Assembly (NCBI GenBank): GCA_963576735.1
Contig: OY755183.1
Coordinates: 16,573,213-16,637,212 of the forward strand
Length of the DNA stretch: 64,000 nt
Direction: 5' to 3'
From: Bedellia somnulentella
Taxonomy: Eukaryota; Arthropoda; Insecta; Lepidoptera; Bedelliidae
Part shown: positions 45,671 through 57,527 of the stretch, piece by piece
Position numbering within the stretch: the first letter of the stretch is position 1
Layout: every line of letters begins with the position of its first letter
Made by a program: the position numbers and the translations under genes
Notes under the pieces: model-generated
Database searches by the model: none
Told to the model about the DNA's origin: nothing
Seen by the model: the letters and a program-made list of their open reading frames with translations, nothing else

Positions 45671-47940
45671 GTGACTGTTGTATGACATAAATATTATAAA
45701 ACAATATTGTATGACTTAATTATGAGTAAACAAAATTTGGTGCGTATTATAGCCATTTGATCATATACGATTTTCAGACTTAACGTGAACTTTAATTAGA
45801 TTTCTTTATTTTACATGAATGATTTTCTACTATGTCAAGATAAACGCCAATATAAGTAGTATTTGTTATTGTTGACCTTTTACTTTTACTCTCAAAATGG
45901 TAATCTTTAGGTATTATGATGTTATAATATCGTAAAATATATCCAAATTTTGATATTTAGTCGCCACAATGAACAATTTTAATTTGTATCAAAATAAAGT
46001 ACAGCTTCCCAGTCAAATTATTGTAATGATTTTAATACTTTTATTAAACCAAAAAGTTTGTAATATTTTTCTATCGTTTTGAACGTGACCATTTAGTTCT
46101 ATCCTAGGATTTAAATCATTTGTATTATATTGTGTTATGAATATTAATATTAATTTATTTAAAGCAAAAATATATGAATATCGTTCCGCGTTTAGCATTT
46201 TTTGTACATTGTTACTTCATTGCTAATGGAAATTGTTATGAAGCTAGTACAAACTACGTAAGCGTCGACAGCTTTAGTGGAATAGAAGTCATATAGCTAT
46301 CTATATGACTATAGTATGCCTTTTTTCAGCGAGTTGAGTAACTATTTAAATTCAACTAGTTATTAATACTGCAATCAAAATAATACACAGAACTCATAAC
46401 ATTTTATTATATTGTTGCTTCTCCGGTATCTTTTCAAAGTACAACACTTGTAATTGCTTTTAATTTACGAATTTGCGTTTACAGAGAACTGATATTTTTA
46501 ACTTTATTCGTTTAATAATTCATAACCCATTGTACAGAAACTAGTGTAAGATCGACATCAGAGAAAGTTACTTAGATTAGTCACAAGCGTTTGAATGTAC
46601 CTCATTTACTAAGTAAACTTATATAAGAGTTGCTTAATTAATTTAAAATGTTAGCTGTAAGTTTCTATTGCTTAAATAATGCTGAAATATTGTCAGATCC
46701 ATATTACAAAAATCCAGATGTTTCGCGCGGTTATGCGTGTAAACTTAATATTATTGGAACTCGTTTTTACTGTAATCAAAATCCATCCAAGGGAGATGTT
46801 TTTTTTTTAAATGGTATCGTAACATTTTGTAAACAAAACTGAGATTATTCAGTTGTTTATGTACAGTATTATTAGCTTTACTATGATAATTAAAATACGT
46901 GTTTGGTTTGGAGAAAACATATAAGCCTTTGAACATTATGAATCAAACCCTACCTGAACTTCTCACTCTACTTAACTTTATTCTCATTGATTTATTACTC
47001 TGTTTTTTTTATTTCTATATGCTACTAAAATTGCACATTGAAATGATCATCCCTTAATACGCTGACCTAACACTGAAGCATTTAACTATTACAAACGGCC
47101 AGTTATTTAAGACTAAATATATTTTCTCAAAACCAAAAATGTGTATGGTGAAGTATTTAATGTCGATTTAGATCTGCTTGTCTGTGCTATGGATTGTATA
47201 AAATGTATTTAGTGGTAGTTTTATTAACATGTTTCTAAGTATGCATATCTCTAGATGAATCTGATATACAAATTTGAATACGGTGAGAATAATTTGGTCG
47301 TAATATTATATTAAATTGTCGACTTAATGATTCTGGTGATCGTAAATAGATTTGTTGCTTAAATAAAACTTGTATTTGAAGCTCTCTATTTGTTACAATA
47401 AATTGAAAAGAAGTGTTTAAATACACTTCCTACAAAGACTTTGTTATATTCTCAGCGAATTCAAATTTAAAATGTTACGGTCTAAATATCCAAATAATAT
47501 AATGTCCATGTATTTGTATCCACACCTACTGTATAGAATTTGTTATAATTATGACATATTTATTATCATAACTGTTTAATTTAATAAGATGTTTTCCGTA
47601 ATTTAATAGATTCCTTTCAAGTAACTACTGGCTAATTGTATGTGTACTCTCCTTGAGACTTAACTTTTATAGCGTAATTTAGTTGTAAGTTATATCATTT
47701 AAGAAACGTCAATTCAATTCATTAAGAGTAATACGACTTCTATACAACTTCTTATAAATAAGGGCATTTTATGTCTATGGAGAACTCTTTCAAACAGATT
47801 TTTTTACAACTTCTCAAACAATTTTTAAATTACTGTGCCTTAGTTGGGTAAATGTTTTAATTATATGAACTTTTTTTATCAATTTTTGCATAAAAAGTTA
47901 CTTCTCGATGAAAAAACGAATTCATACTTAAATTTATTGC
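45418..47940 (+). other. Probable netrin 3' UTR
   Basis: This is AT-rich sequence directly after the netrin stop, with none of the SINE or LINE families that saturate the rest of the window. AATAAA hexamers occur at 45993-45998 and 47362-47367, and further ones at 48044 and 48257 lie in or beyond a likely LINE end. The true cleavage site cannot be fixed from sequence. A three-copy motif (ttggctgcttta) lies in the first 250 nt. Small open frames such as 46648-46842 show no coding features. Confidence 0.6.
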
Positions 47941-47944
47941 AATT

Positions 47945-48110
47945 TATAATAATATAATAAAATAATAAAAAAATAATAAAAATTTTATTCAGTTTTCAAA
48001 AGTACATAATATTCGTCTTAACCTTAAGTTATTTAAAGTACAAAATAAAACATTTTCCTGTTCCTGAGCTAGGTAATTTACCTGTATTTCAGGCAACAAT
48101 AAACAAAAAA
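47945..48110 (-). mobile_element. Probable LINE 3' tail
   Basis: The - strand shows gtacttttgaaaactg, aataaaatt and then (tta)n-rich sequence, resembling the terminus of the LINE at 61838. It may mark the limit of the netrin 3' UTR. Confidence 0.4.
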
Positions 48111-48332
48111 GGCTTAAACTATCAGTTTTCATATAATGGTATTGGTAAGTAGTGTATAAATAATATCAGTAGTTGCATTTGTAAGTCAAGTTGTATGAAA
48201 GTCGTATAAAGCTCTTTAAGCGTATTGTGTTTTATGATACCCTATTCCTGTGATGTAATAAATGTTATTGGTTATATTTATTTAAAATAAAAGTACATTA
48301 ATATTTAACAGGCTTTGTTTTATTTATAATTT

Positions 48333-48540
48333 ACTAGTGGTCCGCCCCGGCTTCGCAAGGATGTTGTTAAATATTTTTACTGCTTACCCCCTACGATATT
48401 TAGCCGATGATATACATCCTATATCTTTTTCCTGGTTTTAGGCTACCTTTCCAACAAGTTTTAGCCAGATCTGTTCATCCGTTCTCGAGAAACAAATAGT
48501 GTAACAAACCACTTTCTTTTATATATATATATATAGACTA
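48333..48540 (-). mobile_element. Helitron-like end
   Basis: actagtggtccgccccggct on the + strand, ending with a (ta)n run at about 48522-48535. It closes the repeat-free stretch after netrin. Confidence 0.55.
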
Positions 48541-48547
48541 TAACACA

Positions 48548-48765
48548 TATTTAAAGGACGGCCACGGAGGATACATTTAGTTCAAATAGATAATGTATTT
48601 AAAAAGGCAGGTGTCCATGGTGTGATGAATAAATAGGCATGTATGAAAAGATTGATAAGTATCAATGAAGCTCAAGAAGTTTGCCAGGATCGTACAACGA
48701 CCGAACGATCGACAGTCTTTGCCTGCCCCAAAGGGAACTATGGCGTGAGTATATGTATGAATGTA
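48548..48765 (+). mobile_element. RTE LINE 3' end (truncated copy)
   Basis: Begins ggacggccacggaggatac, equivalent to 41798 in the full copy, and ends atggcgtgagtatatgtatg. Confidence 0.88.
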
Positions 48766-48769
48766 ATTG

Positions 48770-50675
48770 TATATCTCATGGTTAGGTTGATTTGGATAAT
48801 GGAGCTTGATGTTGATGAATATCATTATTAAATCTTTTATATGTTGTCTCCATGGATTTCCGTATTTGAGGTTGTAAGACGCTAGTTTAGTGAGTTAAAG
48901 ATTCAATGCAATCTCGGGCTAGCTTATATCCATAACAGTAAACTGGACATGAGTCATAAATTAGCAAACCTATGTGCGCAATTGCGTTTAGGTATGTCCT
49001 CATTTCATGGTGTGTGAAAATTCTCGAGATGAAATATCCAGATAAGGATTGCCGTACAAAAGCGCTATAGTGACGACTTCGATAATATATTACAGCGTAT
49101 TTTTGAACCACCACAGTAAACAATATTTTTCCTAGTCGATTTTAACCTGTAGGTACTAACGGATTCGGTACCGAGGAGAAAGAATTAAAAAATATATATT
49201 AATATGCAATAAACTGAGCCAATTTGTTTATGGCGCTAAGGCTTAAACACAAATTTAATAAAAAAAAATAGCAATCTATTAAAGTAAAATTCATTCAACC
49301 GGTCGTGTTCACAACGTCGTCAGACTTTTGCATTTAACTGACTCCCAGCATTAAGTACTTTTCGAGATAAATCCATTTTCAATATTAAACTCACAAAATA
49401 GTAATTTATTTTGGGTGTATTTTGCACGTTTCATTTAAAAAATCCATATCATTTTAAATACATACTAGTATATACTTTAGATAATTTAAGTAAGTAAGTA
49501 AAAACAAAATCACAAACAGTATTTAACAATTAGATACAACATGCAATGATACCAAAAAGGTCTTGGCTCAGCATAAAATGTACCCAGTGCAAGTCTCGCA
49601 GGACACAAACGCTGAGTACGCTGGTTTTCAACCAACACCTCAAACTTATATCTACTACATACTAACTAATACATAAAGCAAAAAAATAATTAAATAATAA
49701 GAAACAAATACTGTAACAGAGTAAAAAGGAAAGAAACCTACTTCATATATGGTTATAGCTTGTTTCGGTTATATTTTATTTGAAACAAAGAAAAATAGAT
49801 AAAATCATTATAATAAAAATAAATAATAAAACAACTGTACATTGGTAAAATGTTCGAGTAAATTTAAACTTTATAGATATGTATAAAGTATACTTAAGAA
49901 ATACATAGGAATATAAACGTATAGTATAAGTACGAGAGTGGTAATAAAACAGTTAAATTTAAATGTTGAAGAAGGTAAATCAATGTTAAAATTTTCCATC
50001 CCTTTGCTAACTACTGACTATTCATTTTCACATGCAAAACTTATCAATTTGCTGAAAGCAACCTCCATCCCAACTTTAATAAAACTGCATTAAGAGACAA
50101 TTGCACACCACCGCTTAAAACAATAGTAAGCATACGTTTTATAGCGATAACCAAACAAAGTAGTATGATCTTGTAGGAAAGAAATAATCTTGTTCCCGCC
50201 ACAAAAGATCTAAGAAGCAAGTAAGAAGGGTCCTGCAATAAAACACAGTTAATGTGTTGTCCGCTCTGGCAGGATCTGCTGATTTCCCAGAGGTATCGGA
50301 CCCTATTCCACACCTCATTTACACGTCTCACTCGTGATAGGTAACGATGTACGGAGATAACTTATGTGATTGTCTTACGACTTTTTTGTCGTATATTTGT
50401 CGTTTATATGATAATAGTGGGACTTATTTTATTTCATTAATAATTATATTTAGTTACCTTGGTGGTGTGTGGGAATATGGTGTAAATGTTATTTAAAATG
50501 TTTTTCAAAAGGATTTCCCCATTATGAGACAGCCCGTAAGTATATAAAGTAGTATATGTATCTTTTTTATATTTCAAGGTAATAGAATTTTCAGTAGTAG
50601 GAAAAAACGTGATGAAACTCACATTGCAAAGTTTATCTTAGGATATACAATATTTACCTACAGACCGATAATTTG
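48770..50675. other. Non-coding AT-rich DNA downstream of netrin
   Basis: No supported gene or dated repeat. The frames 48887-49123 and 50044-50331 on the - strand have no recognisable features. Confidence 0.45.
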
Positions 50676-50677
50676 AC

Positions 50678-50818
50678 GACGTCCGTGGCCGAGTGAATAG
50701 GTGACTAGCTTTGCGTTCCGGCGGTTGCATGTTCGATCCCAGCTGAGAGCAACATTTATGTGATGAGCATAAATAATTGTTTCTCTTCGACGTTAATTAT
50801 ACTTGAATTGTATAATCC
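50678..50818 (+). mobile_element. SINE-C, tRNA-derived, 3'-shortened
   Basis: Box A gtggccgagtgaatagg and box B catgttcgatcccagc, then aacatttatgtgatgagcat as in the copy at 15905. Confidence 0.65.
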
Positions 50819-51298
50819 TATTAATATTATAAATGTGAAAGTTTAGATGTTTGTATGTTTGAGGCAAAATGGCTCCTCAAGTACATAATGTATATGAATG
50901 AAATTTCACAGAATGTTAGATAATGACCCAAATTGTAACATAGAATACTTTATATCCCGGAAAAAAATGATTAATAAAATATTCACGCCTGATTGAACTA
51001 AGGGCCAGTTTTTTGATCCGGAGTTAAAAATATAACCATTTGTTACATTGACTATAGTTAAATGACTAACCAGTAGTCAAATCGTAAATCCATTTTGGTT
51101 CGATATTTGACCATTAGTTACTCTAACCACGGGTCAAAAAATGCATTTTGCTGATATCTAACTAATAGTTACGATATTTAACAAATTGTTGAGTTAACCA
51201 CGGATCAAAAAACCGGCCCTAAGAGTACCGGAAAAAACGCCTTAAGCTTTGTCATAAGAAAATTTGACAGTACGAAGTCTGTCGGGTCAGCTAGTATT
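50817..51298 (+). mobile_element. Helitron-like non-autonomous element
   Basis: Begins atcctattaatattataaat and ends gtcgggtcagctagt, the usual lepidopteran Helitron-type ends, interrupted by the MITE at 51002-51219. Confidence 0.65.
51002..51219. mobile_element. MITE, TAA target duplication (Harbinger-like), nested
   Basis: Ends gggccagttttttgatcc and ggatcaaaaaaccggccc are complementary. TAA flanks both sides (50999-51001, 51220-51222). It sits inside a Helitron-like element. Confidence 0.85.
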
Positions 51299-51411
51299 AA
51301 ACATATCGTTGAGTTTGTGTCCAATAATACAAGTCTCACTTAGTTTTAGGCTAACTTGATCTGTGTATAATATATTCGTATAATTATGTATCTATTATGT
51401 GATCTATTATA

Positions 51412-51660
51412 CATACATACATACATATACTCACGGCTATATTTCCCTAGAAGGGGTAACCAGAGCTAAGGAATCATAAATTCCTCAGCCACTTTTGGAA
51501 GTTGAGTGGGGAAAAGATGGTAAAAATAAAGGTTTTTGGTGATGGGTCTCCAACCGCATCGCCCAAAACCCAATAAAAAGCCCCAATACCCTTAGTCGCC
51601 TCTTACGACACCCGTGGGTAAAAAGGGGTAGCAACATTCTAAGCCGGCACTACACGGCAT
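51412..51660 (-). mobile_element. SINE-B, full length, subfamily 1
   Basis: Carries cgacacccgtgggtaaaaag and tctaagccggcactacacgg. Confidence 0.92.
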
Positions 51661-51879
51661 CTATCTTTTATCTACCCCTTATTCTCTATTAAATGGAATT
51701 GAGCCGTCTGCTTATTTCAGTTCCGTGCAAAAAAATATGATAAAAAACATGCCTGAGTTATCAGTGAAAACCCAAGTAAAACCAAAGTATTTATTATTAT
51801 TTCATGGCCGTACGTCTACATAAACACTTTAATATATGAGTGTCATTACTAGTATTGTATGCATCAGATACTCCGTGCA

Positions 51880-52185
51880 TTGTGTTTTGAAGACTGTCTT
51901 GAACTTTTGTATGAAACCGGCGATATGTCTGCCCCCTATCACGTGGATACACTGACCAATCACAATGTGGGTACTCTGAATACTTATTTCTACTATCTTC
52001 TCCTCTATCAACTTCCAAATGTGGCTGACAAGTTTAAAGCTCTGAAGCGCTGGATACCCCTTTTTGGGATTTATCGCCGTGAGTATGTATGTCTGAACAC
52101 TAAGTGATGAAAATATCACGTGATATTTAGAAGTATCAGTAGCTCGGCCACCATTTCGAGGAATTTCAGCTTGGACGATGAGTGG
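51880..52185 (+). mobile_element. SINE-A interrupted by a SINE-B
   Basis: The SINE-A body (gcccccta tcacgtgg..., ending at 51980) resumes at 52092 (tctgaacactaagtgatg). The tctgaa flanking the inserted SINE-B is duplicated (51975-51980, 52092-52097). Confidence 0.75.
51981..52091 (+). mobile_element. SINE-B 3' half inserted in SINE-A
   Basis: tcaacttccaaatgtggctg to cgccgtgagtatgtatg, flanked by tctgaa repeats. Confidence 0.75.
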
Positions 52186-52552
52186 AGTTGTATGAAACCT
52201 TAATTTCTATGCATATTCTGTAATCTTGTAGTGTTTGCTTGGTCTGGTGGGGTTATCTATGGGTGGAAATGACAATAGAATTCATTTAACTTACTTAATT
52301 TCATCTGTATAAATTATCCATATTACAACTGATGTATAATTGTTTTGTTTTCAATAGTTATTTTAATTTGCGTTTTTCTGTATCGTCTGTAAAACAATTG
52401 GTAGAAACTTTATAGGTCAAGAACTTCTCTGTATTTTTATCTTATTTGAAATATCGTGTACCGTTTGTTTCTCAAATAAATAAATTTATATTTATCGTTA
52501 TTTATATGCTTTGAGCCATTTATATCTGGTACTTCTCTTTACCTTAGAATAT

Positions 52553-52730
52553 CAATACCCCTTTCTACCCATGATTGTCATAAGATGCGACTAAGGGTAT
52601 GGGGATTTTTAGGTAGATTTTTCGCGATGTGGTTGGAAACCTATCACCAACGATACGGCTGAGGAGTTTCTAGCTCTACAGCTCTGGCTACCCCTTTTTG
52701 GATTTTATGACCGTGAGTATATGTCAATGT
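52553..52730 (+). mobile_element. SINE-B, subfamily 1, internally deleted
   Basis: cccctttctacccatgattg to tttatgaccgtgagtatatg. Confidence 0.82.
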
Positions 52731-52757
52731 AATGTTGTAAAGATGGTTTTAAAATAA

Positions 52758-53003
52758 CATACATACATACATATACTCACGGCTAAAAATCCCTTAACGG
52801 GGTAGCTAGAGCTTTGGAATGAAAAATTCCTCAGCCACTTTTGGAAGTTGATTGGGGAAAAGATAATAAATGTTTTTGGTGACGGGTCTCCAACCACATC
52901 GCCCAAAATTCACTTAATAAGCCCCTATACCCTTAGTCGCCTCTTACGATCAACCACGGGTAGAAATGGGGTAGTGTTATTCTAAGCCGACACTACACGG
53001 CTA
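52758..53003 (-). mobile_element. SINE-B, full length
   Basis: catacatacatatactcacg to tctaagccgacactacacgg. The neighbouring copy at 52553 faces it tail to tail. Confidence 0.9.
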
Positions 53004-53227
53004 CGGGTTTAAAATAAATGACAGAATTATCGTAGTCTGCTATGTCCCCGCTCCTTTCTTAGCCCCACTTTTCTCCGACATTGAGCCAGCTAAACCAACA
53101 ATAGTACATAATAACTTTCTTTGTGGTAAATTATCGTATTTGATCGGGCATTGTGAAGCCTTCGCGTTAACTTTACCGAGCTTTACCATGAGTCGGGAAG
53201 TCAAGAAATATATGTGTGTTGATTTGA

Positions 53228-53580
53228 TATAACCGTGATAGTTCAGTGGGTAGAACACCGCTCATTGTAAAGACGATGAGGGTTCAAATCTCGGGTCGGA
53301 CCTACAACAATTTGTCTTTTCTAAAGTGGTTAATATATCATGGTTGTTAACGGTGAGAGAAAACATCGCGAGGAATCCCACATGGCTAAGTTGTACTTAG
53401 TCATGTGACAGTGTATTCGTTCAAAACGGCGATAGGCCTGCCCCCTATCATTTGAGTACACTGTCGAATCAAAAACGTGGGTACTCTGAACATCAGGTGA
53501 TAATACCACGTGATGTTCAAAAGTATTAGTACCTCTGCCAACCCCTTCATCGATATACGGCGGACGTGAATGTTTGAGTT
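53228..53580 (+). mobile_element. SINE-A, full length
   Basis: The tRNA-like head has gatagttcagtgggtagaac and ggttcaaatctcggg. The full body follows, ending ccccttcatcgatatac then the gtgaatgtttgag terminus. Confidence 0.88.
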
Positions 53581-53685
53581 TGAATATTAATTATATATTA
53601 TTATATTGTTGAAAGCAAATAAGAGGGACAGATTTAAACGGTTTTTAAAAGTAAAAAACATATAGAACAATATAGTTAAGCTTAA

Positions 53686-53931
53686 AGTGCTAATAGACGA
53701 TCGAACATGTACGGCGCGCACCACGAACTGTGCGGTGCGCTCTAGCCTACAGACGATCGAACATGTACGGCGCGCACCATCGCACAGTGCACCGCAAGCG
53801 CTTCGAACCAGCGCGCACCAATATTAATAATAATTATGTGCGGCGAACCACGCTACACACGTTCGTTTTTGGTACGGAACGTACCACGAACACTGGTTCG
53901 CGCCGTACATGTTCGATCGTCTATTAGCACT
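53686..53931. mobile_element. GC-rich MITE with TTAA target duplication
   Basis: Ends agtgctaatagacgatcg and cgatcgtctattagcact are perfect complements, flanked by TTAA (53682-53685, 53932-53935), the piggyBac-type target. An internal unit (agacgatcgaacatgtac ...) is present twice, at about 53695 and 53751. Confidence 0.85.
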
Positions 53932-54157
53932 TTAAAACCCGTCACAAGTTCAACACCAGCGCCATAATAGTCTAAGGCTAGGCACAATAAATATATTTTA
54001 TTACTCGCTAATAGTGATTGGGTATCGGGTAGCACAATGGAGTATGTTGTGTCGAGTTCTGAACGTTTGTATGCACGCCAGCGTATTATAATGTTTCACC
54101 CTTTTATTCCAAAAACATTATTTCTAAACATTATTATTGCTCATAAATAAAAGATGT

Positions 54158-54186
54158 TATTAAAGGAAAGAAAAATTTCGACCCCG
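54158..54186 (-). mobile_element. Fragment of the same tRNA-derived family
   Basis: aaaggaaagaaaaatttcga is the complement of the conserved tail start. Confidence 0.45.
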
Positions 54187-54189
54187 TTT

Positions 54190-54790
54190 ATCTCTATCTT
54201 TGAAAGATAAGTAAATAACAAAATTGTTATAATGCATGTGGCAATCGTACGGTATTATAAATATCAAATGTTGCAACTGTTGCAACACATACGGTGGTTG
54301 CTTAATATGGTAGTATTTGTTTGATAATCTTATTAATGGCTATTAATGGCTTATAATTTAGGAGGTTATTAGTTACTACTTGCTATAGGAATGGTAAAAT
54401 AGCGCAGTTTTTTTAACGCTCTAATTTCCAATGTTACTACCTACATAGTTTATTCATATGTACTGAAGAATAGGTAAGTATTTAAAAATATAAGGTGCAG
54501 TTATATTGTACAGTAACAGTTACTCCGGTCAAAATCTGGAACGACAGACAGAATGAAATTAAAAATAGATATATTCGTTATGTACATTACATGCATTTAT
54601 ATGCATGTAGTGAAAAGATGTTTGTATATTAGCAGATACGTATGTTAACAAAATATAAATTTTCACGCCTTATTGCAATTTGAAACTTAACCTATTTTAT
54701 TTATATTTTAGCACACAAAGTAGTCGTAAGGATATTTACATTTACAAATAATAAATTCAGGCAGTTAATTTTTAGGCGTTTTTCCTAGGT
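54190..54790. other. Non-coding AT-rich DNA
   Basis: No supported feature. Confidence 0.45.
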
Positions 54791-54794
54791 ACAT

Positions 54795-54985
54795 ATCGCG
54801 GAAGACATAAGAAGACTCTATCCAAGATATCTGTAAGTTTGGTGATTTTTGAATGTTGGTGGGGCGATGTGTTTGAAGACCCATCACCAACGGTACTATA
54901 CTTCTACCTTACCCACTTACGGTACTGTGCTTTACTATCTTATCCTCAATTAACATCCAAAAGTAGCTGAGGAAGTTTTAATTCG
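54795..54985 (+). mobile_element. SINE-B, decayed
   Basis: ggggcgatgtgtttgaagac, aacatccaaaagtagctgag. Confidence 0.6.
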
Positions 54986-55954
54986 AAGGAAAATTAAGCA
55001 AACTTTTAACGAATAACGATATGCATCAATACGATTACAAAAGTATTTGCTCATAATATATATTGAGGCGTAAAACGCGCGTGTTTCAGTTTAGATTCTT
55101 GATAATATTTCAGAGAAAGAAAATGGCAGAGTCCCACACAAAATAAAAACACATGACCATAAAAACGGTCCTCATTTTTCGTTACATTCGTACTCATGTA
55201 TATCGCTGCTTGACCCAAAAAGTTAACGTTTATTATGAACCTCTTTCGGTCCCTCGAAAATTGAATTTGGAATTCCAATAGGCACGTTGCGTTTGGCGGG
55301 AAATTCGGTTACTGCTGATTTGACGTTTCCGTTGATAGGCATTTGTTTTGGAACAGGGTTTTTCAGGCAGTTTTTGTTTTATATTATGATGTTCGACAAG
55401 AAGAAAGCAACAAACACGTACATACGTACGATTTCAATTTTATTAACACAATAATATTTATACTTTTGTTTAGCCATAAAAAGTTAAGTCAGAGATATTC
55501 CTCGAAAGATAAAAACATGGAGTTTTTTTTAAATAATTATTGGATTTAAACAAATTTCTAGGGCGTTAGATATTCATATAGTGCGGAAAATAATATTTTT
55601 ATAATGCCATCAAACAAATATACAAAACCAATATCTATTTATAAATTTTAGTACCGTTTGTATGCCTGAATAATACCTGATGTTAGTTTACTTCCAACTC
55701 AACTCTTGCTTAAGGCAACAAATATTGGTATAGAAGAGCATGTGAGCAGATTGAATAAACTTTATTTTAGTCACGAGATTCCTCAGGAGGCCTATCACGA
55801 GCTATTTTATCGTGACGACATCAGTGAGAATGAGATGACAGTTTAAGATACTAAGCAAGTGCGTAAGACGCGATATCTAGTTAAAAGGATTTTCGTACTA
55901 GCGATGCAGAAAAAATATATGAAGTAATAGTGGCGCTGAACCTGATCAGGCCTC

Positions 55955-56427
55955 TTTTGTGAAAAATTGTGACAGACATATTCGAAACCTGAGAGACAAC
56001 AATAAAATATCAGTACCAAAATACAGATTGTCAAAAGTAAATACATCTTTCATGGGGTTATGCGTAAAAATGTATAATAAAATACCTGAGGACATTTTAA
56101 ATTTAACAGAAACAAAATTCAAAGCAGCAGTTAAAAGAAATCTTAGTTCGAAAGCCTATTACAATGTCAATGATTACATTAATGATGAAGTGGCTTGGTG
56201 TCATCAGGGCTCTGTGCAGGATGTTTCCGGGCTAACACCAAAATTGTAATGGACGTTAAAAAAAGATGTGTGTTGACGAGTTTCTTACGGGTTCTTCTCT
56301 CAACAAAACACCTTCCGAATCCGAAGTAAACTTAGTATTAAGTTAAAATTTGACGTTCAAAAAACAAAGATTTATCTTTTTATTTTGAAATAAATGATTA
56401 TTTTATTTTATTTTATTTTTTATTTTA
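55955..56427 (+). mobile_element. 5'-truncated LINE end with (attttt)n tail
   Basis: Encodes a reverse transcriptase C-terminus (55959-56249: KYRLSKVNTSFMGLCVKMYN, KIPEDILNL, RNLSSKAYYNVNDY), then a 3' UTR ending gaaataaatgatta and a (attttt)n run at about 56395-56427. Nothing catalytic remains. Confidence 0.75.
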
Positions 56428-56429
56428 AC

Positions 56430-56645
56430 CGACGACTGTTGGAGCTCGAAGGCTCTGGAGTGGCGCCCATGTAGCTAGGCAGTGTAGTTAGGCCTCCCAC
56501 AAGGTGGACTGAAGACTTGGTCAATGTCGCAGGAAACATATAAGGGCATCTGAGCACAGATTGGGTCTTTGTGGAGATCTTTACGTGGGGCTTATGTCGT
56601 CGTAGACGTCTATTGGCTGATGATGATGATGATGATGTTGGGAAG
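56430..56645 (+). mobile_element. Second RTE-type LINE 3' end with (tga)n tail
   Basis: Decoded in pieces, it gives the RPPTRWTEDL C-terminal motif of another RTE group, and it ends tattggctgatgatgatgat. Stops interrupt the frame. Confidence 0.7.
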
Positions 56646-57034
56646 CACTGGGAAAAATTATAGTGTAAGTAATGGTAACCTTTTCTTTTTGCTTCACAGC
56701 TTATAGGGTTTTATGCATCAGAGTGGAGTAAATATAGCCATCAACAAATCTTAAATTTATAGCATGTTTAGGTTATAAGTACTTTATAAGTGTGTTCTTA
56801 CTCTATACTAATAAATATTTTTTCTTTCTTTCTTTCTTTTAATCCTTATAGTTGTCATTATGATATGGACACTAATATTTTTCAAGTCAAGTCAAGATTA
56901 ATGAGTTGTTATAAAAATAAAAGAAATGTATGTATCACATATCAACTTTATTCATTATTATAATTTATTTACCAATTTATGTGTAGTTTAACGCTGAACC
57001 TCAGGTTTGAAAGGAAGTAATTAATATTATTTAT

Positions 57035-57160
57035 TGTATTATGTGGACCAAGGACACTTTGGTAAAGGTTTTTGGGGAGGCCTATGTCCAGCAGTTCATC
57101 ATCAGCGAATAGACTATAGACTTCTATTTGCTGATGATAAAAATGATGTATATTTATTAG
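57035..57160 (+). mobile_element. Second RTE-type 3' end, copy 2
   Basis: Contains ggaggcctatgtccagcagt followed by ttgctgatgataaaaatgat. Confidence 0.7.
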
Positions 57161-57234
57161 TAGTGAATAAACAACAATTTCTAGGTTTTTTTATAGTTTT
57201 ATTATTAAAAAAAGTGAGGATGTTGCTGAATTCC

Positions 57235-57330
57235 AATATATGTGACAGCGCAGGACCAGTCATTGTGGGACATTTGTGGGAGGCTTATGTCCTGCAGCAG
57301 ACGATATGGTTGATGAAGATGACTGTTTAT
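57235..57330 (+). mobile_element. Second RTE-type 3' end, copy 3 (diverged)
   Basis: Contains gggaggcttatgtcctgcag and gttgatgaagatgac, a degenerate version of the same end. Confidence 0.55.
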
Positions 57331-57399
57331 ATTCAAAGAGGACGTATGCACGATGATTCCTTGGAAATAATTTAATACTTGTAGAAATTGGTCTATTTG

Positions 57400-57522
57400 C
57401 CTTGGTTAAGGTCGCGAGAGTCCGGCTGATGAATGGATGAGGATAGCGCTAGGTCATTCTAGAATTTAGAGATCTTTGGGAGAGGCCTATGTCCAGCAGT
57501 GCACTTCTATTGCCTGATTAAC
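57400..57522 (+). mobile_element. Second RTE-type 3' end, copy 4
   Basis: Contains gagaggcctatgtccagcag. It ends only a few bases before the stop codon of the convergent proline-rich gene, so it may form part of that gene's 3' UTR in antisense. Confidence 0.65.
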
Positions 57523-57527
57523 ATAAA

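Noticed and set aside
46648..46842. 64-codon frame starting with ATG in the netrin 3' UTR
   Set aside because: No homology cue, no Kozak context that stands out, and a position far inside a long UTR.
53730..53927. 65-codon frame rich in R and T
   Set aside because: Lies wholly inside the TTAA-flanked MITE.
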